A stretch of 64,000 nt of DNA, taken from the NCBI GenBank assembly GCA_013365365.1, contig JABVXU010000006.1, forward strand, positions 372,001-436,000. The letters are read 5' to 3'. This stretch comes from Cruorifilaria tuberocauda. Lineage: Eukaryota; Nematoda; Chromadorea; Rhabditida; Onchocercidae. The stretch's first letter is position 1; each line of letters begins with the position of its first letter. Positions 1-13,695 of this stretch are shown here, piece by piece. The translations under genes were made by a program, and so were the position numbers. The notes beneath the pieces were generated by a model. The model ran no database searches. It had not been told where the DNA came from and saw only the letters and a program-made list of their open reading frames with translations.

Positions 1-879
1 AATTCCTAGTAAATTAGTAATTTTATTGTTAACATATTATTGTATGTTTATTCCTCCATTTATGGTTTATTAGGAAACGAAATTCAAAAGATGACAACTG
101 TGGCAACCAATCCTGATTCTTGATTTTCTATATGGAAAAATCGGCATTATTTGTTTTCGTCTACTATTTGCTACTCTTTGTTAGTTTCTCTCGGCTACAA
201 GTGATCTCTTAAAGATGCTTTATTCGTCACAATGTTCATTATGTTCCATGCATTTTCCTTATTTGCAATAAGCAAAAATATTATATGTATATATACTCAG
301 GTCTATTGATGTAGCTTCTGTTCCAGAATAGAAAAACCAGCACTGTATCGCACTTGCATATTTCTGTGCTGTAAAAGACTTGTTTTTGGTTTCGTTTCTG
401 AAAAAAGGTAGTAGGTAAACTAACATTAAACAATAGTATCAATAACAATTGTGTCGCTGTAATATTTACAGCGGTCCTTTCTCAATTAAACCTAATTTTA
501 TGAAATGAAAAAAGACTACAATAAAAGTAGCACCATTTAATTTTACATTATTTTAGTGGGTTATACATTCGTACGACATGAACTTTTTCTACACATCCTT
601 ACTATTCATATGCCTATTATATTACTTGATGTATTACAATTACATTGATAAGGATTATCTGTTTAATAAAGTTAAATCGTGTATACTTTGTAATTTTTTG
701 TAACAAATTTAGTTCCTTGTGTTCAGCCTTCAATTCTCAATTGAATTTCAATAATTTATCATTCTGAAAAACAGAAGGTTTGTATGAAGTGAGACTTTTG
801 ATAGTTTGAAGACCTTATAATATCGAATAGTTAAAATAGATAGGTGGTGACTATTGAGACCATCTACTATAACTGCAAG
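1..879. other. left-edge non-coding DNA
   Basis: AT-rich sequence with no long ORF and no recognisable protein, RNA gene or repeat. Its right end is a possible splice acceptor (tgcaag at 874-879) leading into the small gene-like fragment described next. Confidence 0.5.
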
Positions 880-886
880 ACAGTGG

Positions 887-1163
887 ATGATATTGGGAGA
901 AAGAGCCTTGCTTCAACGAACTGTTTATTCGACCAAAAACATTTTATATTTGTGGAAGACAGTTGATAAGTCTGAGGTGTTTCGTCTTGTCTTTTTACCT
1001 GTAACTGACGAGGAGGATATTACTAATTCATTTTCGGGTGCTGTGGAGGTTAGTATTCTTATTATGGTTTTTATACACTTCAATGCTTTTTATCTTTTTC
1101 ACTTGCACTGTATTCCAGAGACAATTATGCAAGCAGAACATTCTAATCCGGTTTTTCTCATGA
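887..1163 (+). CDS. small two-exon gene-like fragment, unrecognised
   Basis: An open stretch starts with ATG at 887, just after a possible acceptor at 878-879. It runs 54 codons to a good donor at 1049 (GAG|gttagt). It can continue in phase from an acceptor at 1117-1118 (tattccag) for 14 more codons to TGA at 1161-1163. The product would be about 68 aa, mixed charged and hydrophobic, with no domain I recognise. Base use in 900-1048 looks more coding-like than the surroundings. A second reading frame is also open across 880-970, so this could be a short pseudogene or the last exons of a gene further left. Identity is unknown and reality uncertain. Confidence 0.25.
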
Positions 1164-3297
1164 TACATCTGACACATGAAAGCTTTAACATGATATCACA
1201 GCGTTATAGATAAACTGAATCTGCCGGCATTGGAAGATTAATTGAAGGAAAATAAAGAAAGAAATGCGCAGAACAACAAAAGGATAATATTACCATGACC
1301 GATAATTTCTTCTATTAATTAAAACTTCATTATATAATTCAAAATCGAAATGTTCAGCGAATATGCTTTGTTAAGTAATCTGCTAAAAAATCATTTCGTT
1401 ATTTGTGGAAGTGATATTGTCTTTTAAAACATGGAGAACACTCATTCGTTGGTTAACTTCGGTTATTTAGAAATTCAGGATATTGAGAAAATAAACTTAA
1501 GTACTTCAAAATTCTTCAGAAAAATTATTGCATAAAGATCCAATAATAAAAATCCCAGTAAGAAATGAAGCTCGGTAAATCTTATTCGAGTTTTATTTAA
1601 GCTACCAACATCCCGATTTTGCATTTTGTTTTACACAAATGCTATTTATCGATCCCATATTCAACTTTTCCTCTTCCCAAAAATTCAATCACAGTTTACC
1701 GCTTTAAATGATATCTGTCTGTTCACTGTACATTTTCAATCATTCCTGATGATAAATTCAAACGCCCGTTTTTTTTGACGCTATTCCATTGCTGGAATAT
1801 CGCATTATTTTCTATAGCGATATTTGTTAGGAGCAGACTCCCATAGATTTTTGAGTCGTTCAATGGGAGCATTTCCATTTCATAAGTTTCACGAATAGTG
1901 CAGTTTTAAATTGAATAAGGATTGATGATGTTTGAATTAAAAAGTGAAGTAGTATGGGGAAGACGGAGTTGTAAGCTGCGCAAGTTACGTAATTGGAATA
2001 GTCTCAATGAAAGACATAAGGATTCTTTTCTTCAACAATGTCACAAAACTCCAAGAATCTATAAAAATGTCATACGAAATAAGAAATTGAAAAACTTTTG
2101 CTCGTGACGTAATATCTGACAGTATCCAATCATTTTTCTATAAGTTTTCAGTATATTATGAAGAGTTTTTGTCTAGTACTTTTTTCATATTCATAACTTT
2201 TTTTATAATTTAATTGAATAAACAAAAAACAAATTTGAAAAGAGGAGGAAAATATTTAAGATACTGTAACTCAAGGCTGACACTTTATCAAAATTGCCAA
2301 TTCATGAAATAAACAACAGTCGTTAGAATGATTAGTGAATATCGTGTTATAATAGTACCCTAACTCGTTAGCACGAGAGCTAAACTATTCTCACGTGACA
2401 CTAAAATTTGTAATTTCACCCTTTGCTCGGTTTACTTCTTCCCTAAGATTACCTACAATAAAGCTTCTTATTACGTAAGATAAATTTTGAATTTTGCGGA
2501 ACAAAGGAAATGGGTAGACAAGGAGATCGAGCCGAATTCTTCCAGATAAGGAAACGGAAAAAATTCAGGGAGAAGCAGGTCAACACTTATATTTCACGCC
2601 ATTTTCAGTTTGAATCAATGACTTCTCATACTTATAGCGTAAATTCACATTCCAGCTTGAGAGTGGAGGAAAATAAGTAAGTTAATAGATAACAGAATAT
2701 ACCTACGAACCGTAAAGTAATCCATTTCAAAAGTGGCGAGAAACATTAATTCCCAGTAAGCACAGTATTCCCTTATAAATATGCATGTGATTGAGCCTTC
2801 GCATCTGGGATATACGGATTTAACGATTGCTCGTCATCTTGATCTTATCGTACTCGGAGAATATGGAAACGAAGAGTATCATTTGCTCTGCTGATATTGT
2901 TACAAGGTTAATGGGATGGCGGGGATACAGCGGAGAGCGTGCAATCATCAAAGATAATATGTATCATGGAGGATGGAAGTAATTTATCTGAGATACCCTG
3001 ACCATTCTGTGTAGTTAAGCTTTTTATCGTTCGGTTCTACTGTGTGCTTCTTTTTAATAAATATTCTCTGTTAATTTAATTCCTTAAATGCATGATCATG
3101 ATGAGATGGAATAGTTCTGTCTCAATTGTTGAATAAAATTATGTATTAGACTAAGTTTTTTACCAGCAACTTGCAGTAATGATCATTTTAGAGCTTTTGC
3201 GGACTTGCTTTCAGAGGACTTTTAGATTTGGATTAAAAAAGGCTGTGGCCATCAATAAAAGGTGAAAATTATAGAAGTGAAACCACCAGTCATTGCA
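1164..3297. other. upstream region of the filamin gene
   Basis: Mostly AT-rich non-coding DNA. Two short islands look different. At 2510-2578 an ATG opens 23 highly basic codons ending at a possible donor (CAG|gtcaac). At 2781-2894 an ATG opens a 37-codon ORF just after a TATAAAT at 2774-2780. Neither matches a family I know. They could be 5' exons or promoter-proximal elements of filamin, or chance. Confidence 0.3.
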
Positions 3298-3298
3298 G
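3297..3298 (+). promoter_or_regulatory. probable spliced-leader acceptor of filamin
   Basis: The acceptor cattgcag ends at 3298, six bases before the ATG at 3305. This is the spacing expected for SL trans-splicing in nematodes. An upstream 5' UTR exon joined here by cis-splicing is the alternative. Confidence 0.5.
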
Positions 3299-3304
3299 AT
3301 AGAT

Positions 3305-6300
3305 ATGGTTGAGCAGCAACATGAGTGGAAGAGAATTCAATTGAACACTTTTACTCGCTGGGTTAAACAGAAGTTGGAACAGGTGAACGTAACGGTGTCC
3401 GATTTGGTATGTTTCAGAATATGTTCTGATACTTTATGTTTCCGCAGTTTTGACTATAGTTTCCTTCAGAAAACCGATTTTGAAGAAGGCTTAAAATTAA
3501 TCCGTTTGGTCGAAGTGCTTTCCGGAAAAACATTTGGTCGACATAATAAAAAAGTCTTATTTCGTCATCAAAGACTTGAAAATATTTCGCTTGCGCTGCG
3601 ATTTTTGGAGAACGAAGAACATATAAAACTTGTTAATATTGGTGCGTTCTTGTTTTTATGCTCATTTGGACTAAAATATTTAAAGGAAATTGTACATACT
3701 GTCTCTATCATTGCGAGATGTAAGTAAGAAGATCAAGCCAATTCTCATGTTTCATGATTCCCTCATTTTTAGACAGCTCAGCAATAGCAGACCACAATCT
3801 GAAATTAATTTTGGGTCTCGTATGGTCACTTATTTTACACTATTCCATCTCAAAACAAGTATGGAATCATCCAAGTGGTGAACTAAAAAATGATCAAATA
3901 TCAGCTAAGGAAAAACTCCTGACTTGGATAAGAGCAAAGTTACCAGCGGAACTTTCCGTCACCAATTTCACTTTTGATTGGAATGATGGGATTCTCCTCG
4001 GTGCTTTGGTATGATCTTACAATGAATTAGAATGAAGCAATCTTTCTTCCGTTTTTCTTGATCCAATAATTTCAGGTCGATTCTTGTGTTCCAGATCTAG
4101 AAGTTGGTTGGAGAAAATGGTTACCATCACAAGCTTTGCAGTCAACTCGTACAGCAATGAAGCTTGCTAATGATTATCTTGGTGTTACTGCAGTATGTCC
4201 TGAATATATCGATTTTCAGGAAAGGAATTCGTAAAATCCTCTAGTTTAGCTCATGTGATATATCTGATTATGTATTTTATCAAATATAATTTTTTATTTT
4301 TTCAGCTTATTGAACCTGAAGAATTGATCAGTCCTATCGTTGATGAGAAAAGTGTCATGACTTATCTTTCACAATTTCCCAGTGCAAAGTATACTCCGTC
4401 ACTTGGCCGATTTCATAATGTTGCGTTGATGCCAGTAGTTGGAGTCACAACGACATTTACACTTCAAACTCGTGATGCGATGGTAATTCCGGAAGTCTTC
4501 ATCAAAGGGCCGAATGAATCTTCAGTTCATTACACTCAATTTCAACTTTCAGAAACTGTTTATGAATTTAAATATCAACCAGAAACTCCCGGAGAACATA
4601 AGGTGATTGTCTTAATATTTGTCCAATTTGTATAAAAAAATATGTTTCATTGTGCCTGTTAATGCGCTTAAAGTAAATCGATATTGCAGATAGTGGCGAT
4701 AGTTCACGACAATTTATCCGGTGACTCAGTGAAGCTGGCAAGAAGTGAAATTTTAGCAGTAGAAGGAACTGATATTTCATCGATTTTCGTGGATGGACTC
4801 AATAATGGTTAGCAATCACCGGAATTCGATTGAGTATTCAATGATTTCAGTTATGTTCTCTATCCAATATACCTCATTCTAGTCTAACTCCAACATTTCT
4901 TAACAGCTTTTAAAACAACAACTATATTCTGTTTGCTTCCTCAGAATCGATGACGGTTGGGCAAAGAAAAGACATAGCTATTGATATCGGAAACTTAACA
5001 CCTATGAAAAATGGCGTGGAAGTTACTGTGGAGGAAATTGGAAAAGATGGATCAAAATATTTAATACCTCTTGAACATGAACGTAATTCAAACATTTACA
5101 AAGGTAACATTTTGCTCAAAATCTTTCTATCTCTACCAGAATTAATCCTCAGAAATGTTATTATTGCCATTTTCTTCAGGCTTCTGGACAGCAGAAAAAT
5201 TAGGAAAAACAAAGATATGCGTTGTTTTCGACGGAAACCTAGTCTGCGAATATCTCATCGTTGTTGGACATGATGAAGATGCCACTAGATGTCGAGCAGT
5301 TGACGGAAGACTTGAACACGCTGTCGTCGGTGTACCGGGGAAATTAATGATTGACGTAAAGGTAGTGTAGAAATGACATCTATGATAATTATTTGCAGTT
5401 TTAGCTTGGAATCCGATAGTGACAAGGAACTTTGACGGTGCTCTTGTCAGATAATATAAAGATGTCATAAAATTTAAAAGCTCTAGTTTCAAAACGTACG
5501 AGTTACACATAATTTTTTGAAATGAAAATGACACAAATAATCAGAAGAAGGAAGAAATTAGAACATGATATGATCAATAAAACTCGTATCGATGCGTTTA
5601 TCCGGAGTGACCACAACTTTTCTCATATTTTTGATTTAAGGGTGGCGGGAAGGGCAAAATAGAAGTATCGGTGAAAGGACCTTCAGAAGTGAAAACAAGT
5701 ATAGTGGATAACAAGGACGGCTTATGCACAATAGAGTACATTGCAGAGATTCCTGGACTGTACGAAATAATGGTTTATTATGGAAAGAGAAAAAAACAGA
5801 TCCCAGGTTGACCTTGTTTTTGTGATTCGCGTTGCACCATCTTTCCTTCCTCCATTCATTGTTTATAATTTGCAAAACTTCTTAGTTCACTGTGCATTAC
5901 TTCTGGCAATTTAACAGATTTAAAAGTTTTTTGCAAGGTTCTCCATTTATGTTATCTGTCGACTACGAGCGTGATCCATCAAGAATTGTAATAGTGGAAA
6001 GCAGCAACAGAGTTGTCCGAGTTGGGGTGCCAAGTTCGTTTATTGTTGACGCTACGCTTACTGCACTGGAACCAGTAAGTGTTCGTTTTTGTGATGGTTC
6101 TGAACCACAGCCGATTGTTGAAGAAGTTAGACCTCGAATATATCGAGTTACTTTCACCCCACGTGCTACCACCCGTGAAACGATAGCATTGGAACTTCTC
6201 TATGGAGGAGAACTTATTGGAGAGTAATGATTTTTGATGTTTCGATATCTATTATTTCGATAACAGTTTTAATATTAGCCAAGCTATTTCTTCTGTATAT

Positions 6301-9300
6301 ATTACTCTCCGATAAATCACAGTTCTTTTCTTGCTTAATTTCCTTCCAAATTCTTTCCAGGCCACTAATTTTCGTCGTCAAGCCCGAAGAAGAAAATATG
6401 GTATTGAAAAATCGTTTTGGTGGATTCCTGCCATCAACAGTGCTAGCCTCTGTCCAATTTGAAGCTCTTGTCAATGTTAAGAAAGCTGAAATCGTTGATG
6501 AATTGATTGTGGAAATAAAAGTGAGGCATTTTTGCAATTAATAGTATGATAATGACCATTCAACAGCGGTCAGTCTTGAAGTTATCCTTAATTCCTACTG
6601 TTGTTATGGATGGTAGAATTGGAATGAATTAAGCAATTGAAGTAGCTTAGTCACTTCTATGTAGCCATTCAAAGTTCATATTTTTATGCAACTCCATATT
6701 TGGATAAGCCTTTTGAAAAGAGGATTGTCGTCTGCTAAGGCATCTCATTGAGCAGTTCCGTGCTATCTTTTTTTACTTTTTGATTATGCATTGAAAATGC
6801 TCAGCTACTGTCATGTTTGTATGCAGAATTCCATGAGAGAAAGTTCTGTCGATATAGAAAAGATTTTATTTCTTCGGTTCTGAATAATGTAGGGACCAGA
6901 TGGTAAGTCACGGAAATCGGTGCTCACCGAAGGTTGCGACAAGGAAGTGTATTTATTGAGTTTTGTGCCAGACTTGGCAGGAGTGTATGTTATCGAGATA
7001 TACGTCAATGGGAGACTATTTTCGGATCCGTACAAGTTAACTGCTGTACCAGTAGGCTGTGCGAATAAGTGCTTTGTGGAATGTGAGTTTCTTGTAAAAC
7101 TTTACAATGTGTATAAAATTTAGGTATAATAATAGCATACATCTATGCATCTACGCTGATCGTTGTTACAAACATGAAATGAAGTGTTTGACTTTGTTTC
7201 GAAAAAATCATGAACTCTGAACTTTGCATAACGTATTTGTGATGGTTGATACTGATATGTATAATTTTTATAAGATCTGAAGCATGATTTGAATTTTTTA
7301 AATGAATCAATGAAATAGTGACTGTTTTAAAGAATTTCATGTTCAACTATGCTAATATTGTTACGATTTCGGTGCACGTATTTCTTTATATCACTATAAA
7401 TTGTTTCAGCAAAGTCATTTGATATGTTTTGGACTGTTGGAGAGCCAAAGGTTTTTGTGGTAAACACAAAAGATGGAGGAGGAGAGGGAGAATTGAATGC
7501 GCTGTCTGATACCGTTGACTTAGAAGCAAAAATTGAGAAGAAAGAAGATGGCTTGTATATTGCGACACTTACGCCGCATGCTGAAGGGCGGCATCGAGTC
7601 GCGTTAATGTATGGAGGTATTGATATACCTGGCGGAACATTCGATTTCGAGGTTTTCCTTTTAAAATTAAGGGTTATTTGTTAGAATTGATGATCATTTA
7701 AACAGGTAGCTAAGAAAAAGTTAATTTGTGCCAAAATAAAATTAATAAAAGAGCAAGTGACGGCAACACGTAGAAAGACCTTTCCATTTAATACTAGACA
7801 ATTTTTTAAGAGAAAGTTGAAGAAAGATTTTCAGTGTTTTCCATCCCGTTTGGATAAAAAGAATGTTTCTGGACAAACAGCGGAATTTGGAGATGACGTA
7901 CATCTGACACCTCACAGTTTCCGTTTTTCTGTTGCCACACAGTACGAGTTCGACAAACTGTCTGCTTCCGTCAAAATGCCATCTGGCACAAATGATAATG
8001 CCTACATTAATGTGAGTCACCAGATTAAAATGTCTAAATTAATTGCTTGAGTCAAGTTTTAGGGTATTTCCTTAGTGCAAGAAATTGTTCATTGTAATTC
8101 ATCTGTGGTTTTGTTTTGTTTTCGGAATGGTTTTTGTTAATTTTTTTTTGAAGAAAAAAATGTAAAACTTAGGAAAAATAGTAGTTTCAGTCATCGGCAT
8201 TAGGTTTAATACGTGCACTAGAAAGTTTGTGCTTTTTTGAAAAGCACAAATTTAGAGTGAAAACAGTTGATGTTGATATTTTATTTGTAGTGTAATGGAG
8301 ACGGAAGTGTGACGGTGACATATCACCCAAAGGAATGTGGCAGTCATCAGCTCTTCATACAACATGATGGCATTAACATGTGCGGAAGTCCAATTTCATT
8401 TTACGTGAGTGAATCAAATGAAGAATATGCGACAGTATATGGTCCTGGCTTATTGCAAGCGGTTGTCGGTGAACCTGCAGCATTTATAGTTTGCGCGAAA
8501 CGTTCACCCACCAAAAATTTATCTATCGCTATTGAAGGCTCAGCAAAAGCTACAATTAAATGCCATGATAACAAGGTAATAATTATGTTGGCTTTCTTCT
8601 AACTATTTCCATACGATTGACAATAATTTCTTGCAGGATGGCACATGTTCCGTAGTATGGACACCCCCTGTTCCTGGTATATACAAAATTCACGTCAAGC
8701 TTTCCGGAAAACCAGTGAATAATTCCCCTTTCATTGTATTTGCTGCAGATGAAAGTCAAAAGCGAGCGAATTTGTTTCTTGAATCGACATTATCGGAGGT
8801 TTCACTTTTAGTATCTTTCAATTAAGCTAAATACCACATATGCTCATAAATAAATCACTTTCACACTTTCAATTTTGTTTTGGAAAACTTTAAGTCTAAA
8901 TACTTAAAGCATTACCATACTTGTTGATTGCAAAATGTTATATTTAATTGTGTTTTTTTAGTTTACAGTTCGATGTTGTTCGATCCTATTCATCACTTTA
9001 AATTTGCAGATCATAATTAATATTGATAATACGGGAATTGAAGGTCTATCAGCATCAGTTAGAAGTCCAAATTGGATTGCAGAGCCATGCATTATTCGTC
9101 AGATCGATCCTGCCCATATCGGTATTTCTTCTCATTTCTCTTTTCTTGACTCTGCTTGATAGTTGGATGATGAAAATTTTGAAATCGTCATCCTTTGGTT
9201 CTCTCTGACGTTTGCAGAGCTACTAATTGTCGCATTTGTTTGAAAAAGCAATTTCAGTAATTTGTACAAGGACCACGTAATTTTAAAAAGCCTGAGAAAA

Positions 9301-12300
9301 CCTTTACCATACAATAATTTAAAACAACCATTGCAAAAACAATATTGTTTTGCCATGGAATACTGAAAGTAAGATAAAGCTTAAAAATGCTTTATAAATC
9401 TCAAGTTAAGAGGATAAGTGTATAAATTGAATTTCAAACAATCTTACCGTAAATGGTTAAAAACGGTAAAAGATATTACAAAGTTATGATATTTCTAGTA
9501 CTTCTATTTCGGCCGAGACAACCAACAGAACCATCCTTATCTTCTTAAATTTTTCTAGATGTAAAGTCCTGTAGACCGTAATCTACTACTTGACACATTT
9601 TGCCAACGAGAAATTAATTGCCTGTTTCTGTGACATATAATAGAGGAGCGACTATGAGAATAAGTATTATGCAGGTTTTTTTTTGGGAGTTTGAACAATT
9701 AATGCATAAACTTTTTATGTATGTCCAATTTGTGATTCATTACTACGAGAATTTTAGGTATTGCATTCTTACCACATGAAATGGGTGAATATTTGGTCAC
9801 TGTTAAAAAGAATGGACAAATTGTACAAAAATCAAATTTCCAAATTGAAGATATTAAAAAGCAAGTGAGTGTTTAACTTTTACTTATTTATCTGGCTACT
9901 GTAGGAGAAAGAGCTGATTTATTTTTTGTGACTTATTTCAGACTGGAGATGCGTCCAAAGTTATCCTTAGTGGAGAAGGTAAAGCAGATGCTATTTGTCA
10001 GGAAGACAACATTTTTGCAGTTGACATGCGTAATGCTGGTATTATTTACTCCGATACTTGAAGAAAAATTTTATTGAGAGTGGTTATCCATTTTTAGTTC
10101 ATTTTATCTTCATTGATCTAAAATACTTTTTATTATCGAATAATATTTAAAACTAATCAGATAATGTGCCTATCTTTCTCTTTATATCATTTTTTTCGGT
10201 TTTCTAGGTTGTGGTGACTTATCGGTATTAATTGAGGGACCATCAGAAGTAAAATTGAGGTGTGATGAAAATAAAGGAGGTCTAGCTAATATCGCTTATA
10301 AACCTACCGAACCTGGACTTTACGTTTTGTCTGTAAAATTTGCTGGTGCGCATATAAATGGTTAGTACGGATCCTATTATTTTTGCTTATAATATTACAT
10401 CCATGTCTTTATGAAAAAGTTTATGGGATTTTATTCTTGCAGGTAGTCCATTCACAATTAACTGTACCGGAAAGGGATTGGGTATCGTGAAAGAAAGTGC
10501 CAGTTTAAGACTGAAACAGGCGAGCATATTTTTTGAAACTTTCAAACGTTAGTGAAGATATTAATATTGCAAATTATCTTGGGTACTATGAGCTATGTTA
10601 GAATTGGTTTTCATCAGTTGATATTAATATTCATCTTATGGGTGAAATATCATGAAATCATTTTCAGGCGCAAATCGTTCTGCCTGGACAAGATACTGCT
10701 ATATATTTGCAACTAGAGAATGCATCACCAATGGATATAACAGCAAAAATCGTTGATCCTAATGGATTCAATGAAGATATTGATATTCGTGATCTTGGTG
10801 ATCACCTTTATCGCATTGAATTCACTCCTGCAATGAAAGGCCCGCATGCAATTTCCGTTTTCCACAAAGGACAGCATGTTCCAGGTAAACTTCAAATTTA
10901 TCTACGCGTTCATTTATCGAGGTCTAGAAAACTGAAGATTTGAAGTTATTATAATTTGGGAAATCAATACTTTTTTTGCAGGAAGTCCTTTCCAGTTCAC
11001 CGTAGGGGAATTGAATGAAGTGGGCATGCACAAAGTTCGAGCAGCAGGAGTTGGGTTGATGCGAGCGGAAACTGACAAGAGGCAATCTTTCAATCTTTAC
11101 ACCCGAGAAGCCGGACAGGGAGAGCTCGAAGTGACAGTCGAAGGACCATCGAAGGCCGACTTGCAGTTCCATGAACATGAAGTGAAGATTTTTCCGCTCA
11201 AAAGCAAAAATTCTGTTGTGATTGATTTCATTTTTTCAAAAAAATTACATGGTTAACATCAGATGTTTGGCTTATCTTGCATGATAATTTGCTGCAAATT
11301 AAAGAAAGAAATTATATAACTTTAAAGACATGTTGTCCATTTACCATGATTAAAGTAAGTTTTGTTAGAGTACTTTAACGAATTCTAAAGCTGCAGCAAA
11401 CTCTCTGTAATCAGTGAAAAGAAAATAGAGTATGTTCGAGAGTCAAGTAGTATTTTGATCAGATTCATAAATTTTTTGCAGGTAAAGTCATTGGCTAAAC
11501 TTTTAGTCCCAATGTAAACTTAAAATGACTTTGCTAAGCTGAGTACTAGAAATTTTTGCATCGGCTGGTGTTGTTCCTTATTGTTGTTTTTCCAGGATGG
11601 GAACTGTCATTTGTGCTATAAAATTGCTGAACCCGGAGAATATCTTATATCGGTCAAATTCAATGCCGAACATGTACCAGATTCACCTTTCAGGGTTCTT
11701 ACTTTTTATTTTTAGACTCTGGATGTGGTAGGTCTTAAATGTTCTCGATTATAAATGATTGTTCACTTTCGTATTTTCATACCAAATTTTGACTTTTTAG
11801 GTGTTTGTTGTTTCTGCAATTGGAGAAGCTAGCCGCCTGGAATTAACCTCTCTCTCAGATTCTGGAAGGCCGGGTGAAATATGTTCATCTATAATAAATA
11901 CGCATGGTGCAACAGGTCATCTTGAAGCAAAGCTTCAAACGCCGAGCAATAGGATTGAAGTAGTCGATGTCCTTCCAATTGATGAAGATTCATATTGCGT
12001 CCGATTCATTCCTATAGAGGTTTTTTTATTGATTCATTTTTGTATGATATTTTGATTATGAATTTCAATTCTTTAGATATCCTAAAAAACCTCACAGTTA
12101 TTTCATGCCGGAACTCAATCTCATTGAAATTTATCTGTTTTTTCGAATGGATGCTTCTAGACTGGAGACTATTACGTTGATGTGACGTTGGATGGTGCGC
12201 CTATGCGTGATTCACCTTTCCGATTCCGAATTGGTACATTTTGGGATAATGATCCATCAGTAATAACAGCAGTTGGTGACGGTATTCAAGGAGGACAAAG

Positions 12301-13695
12301 TGGCGAGATCTCTTCATTTATTATTAATACTTGTAATGCCGGAATGGGACTTCTCCAAATTCGATTTGATGGACCATCAGAAGTCACTTTGAATGCAAGT
12401 GATGTTAGTTATCCGTTTTCATTTCATTTCGCTGTTAGTCTTTTAAGCTAATGATAACTAATAAAATGCATATGAGTTCTTTAGATAAAAAATTTTTGCA
12501 TTATTTCAAAGTATTTAGATCGGAATTTTTCAATTATTTAAGTATTATTAAATAATAGTCAGAAAAATAATGAAATTAAATACAGTGGGATGAGCTATAA
12601 CTTATTTCCATATCAGCATCGTCTTTCACTCCTTATTTTTTCTTAATTATTATTTGCTTTTCATGTGGAAGAAGGTTACAGAGTATGTTACATTGCATTA
12701 GCACCTGGGCCATATTATGCAACTATCAAATATTCAGGTTTGATTGTGGATAGAAATTATATAGCTTTTATTTTTCTCTACAAAAAATGTCTTTTTTCTG
12801 TCTTTTTCATCACACCATTAAATCACTAATTGATTGCAAAAGGTTAAATTGCGGATGAATAGCGAGATTATATTGCTATCATAGATGTCATGGATTTAAT
12901 ATGTGTCCCTTATAGTGAAATTTGCTCTTTCCTTCAAAAATTAAAATAATGTTATTGTCCTTTTTCGCCCAGTTCTTGATTATTGCTATCAATTAGCTTA
13001 TATCCTTTTGCTAGATTGTACTGTTAACATATGTCTTCTTATAGGTATTCATATTCCTGGTTCTCCATTCAAGATAGTTATAGAAGGTAAAAAACTTGGT
13101 AATGTCAAGCCAGGTAGCAGATTCTTAAAGGTTGTTTTGCTTTCATTCCATTTTATAGCTGGCATGGATAACAAATACTGATGATATTTTTGTTTAAATT
13201 CTAAGGTAGTTATATTCTACTGGAATTTAAGATTGATGCGAGGGCTATAGTCGGTAAGGAAACAGTTCGACGATTTCCAGTTTTTCTTGGAGATGCAAGC
13301 AGAGTTATAGTGACGGGATCTGGGTTGAATAAATTTTTTCCTGGTCATATGGCCGTCTTCAGCATCGACACTACTCTTGCAGGTTCGTTTTTTTTTCTTT
13401 TTTTGAATATGTAAACTCAAGAATTTTTTTACAACTTAGATGAGAAATAAACATGAGTTAATTAGTAAGTCAATTCAAAAAATTGTTATAAGAAATAATA
13501 ATTTATTAAGGAGACAATATTTTGTACGTTGGTCTGCTTACATCGAAAGGACCATGTCAACATATTGCTTTGCAACACGTTGGTAATGGGAAGTATTTCG
13601 TAAAGTATCTTGTCAAAGAAGAAGTTACAGGTTTCATTTTTATCAAGTACGGCGACGTGGACGTACCGGGTTCGCCATTTGCTGTTTCATTTTAA
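3305..13695 (+). CDS. fln-1: filamin, actin-crosslinking protein with CH-CH head and about fifteen Ig repeats
   Basis: Filamins are long dimeric actin crosslinkers and scaffolds at the cell cortex. Residues 1 to about 245 form two calponin-homology domains (tail motif MTYLSQFP), followed by about fifteen filamin Ig repeats with recurring GSPF strands. The last repeat (about 1635-1728) resembles the vertebrate dimerisation repeat 24 and is preceded by a hinge-like stretch. I read 30 exons: 3305-3406, 3470-3641, 3773-4008, 4076-4192, 4306-4602, 4690-4807, 4945-5103, 5180-5361, 5641-5806, 5938-6223, 6361-6520, 6893-7082, 7410-7651, 7706-8011, 8291-8575, 8637-8798, 9010-9121, 9758-9864, 9942-10038, 10208-10360, 10443-10519, 10668-10884, 10982-11181, 11596-11694, 11801-12019, 12161-12398, 12672-12737, 13045-13130, 13232-13382, 13511-13695. 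All phases agree, giving 1728 aa, shorter than vertebrate filamins with 24 repeats. Intron 10520-10667 begins with GC. Exon 7706-8011 contains a strongly basic insert. The junctions at 12398/12672 and 13130/13232 are least certain. Assignment to worm fln-1 rather than fln-2 is an inference. Confidence 0.95.
8226..8250. repeat. intronic hairpin, 11 bp perfect stem
   Basis: TTTGTGCTTTT at 8226-8236 is followed by a 3-base loop and its exact reverse complement at 8240-8250. A few more weak pairs extend it outward. It lies in the filamin intron 8012-8290. No function is evident. Confidence 0.6.

Noticed and set aside
1922..2107. 61-codon lysine-rich ORF
   Set aside because: Low complexity, no splice context and no recognisable domain; consistent with a chance ORF.
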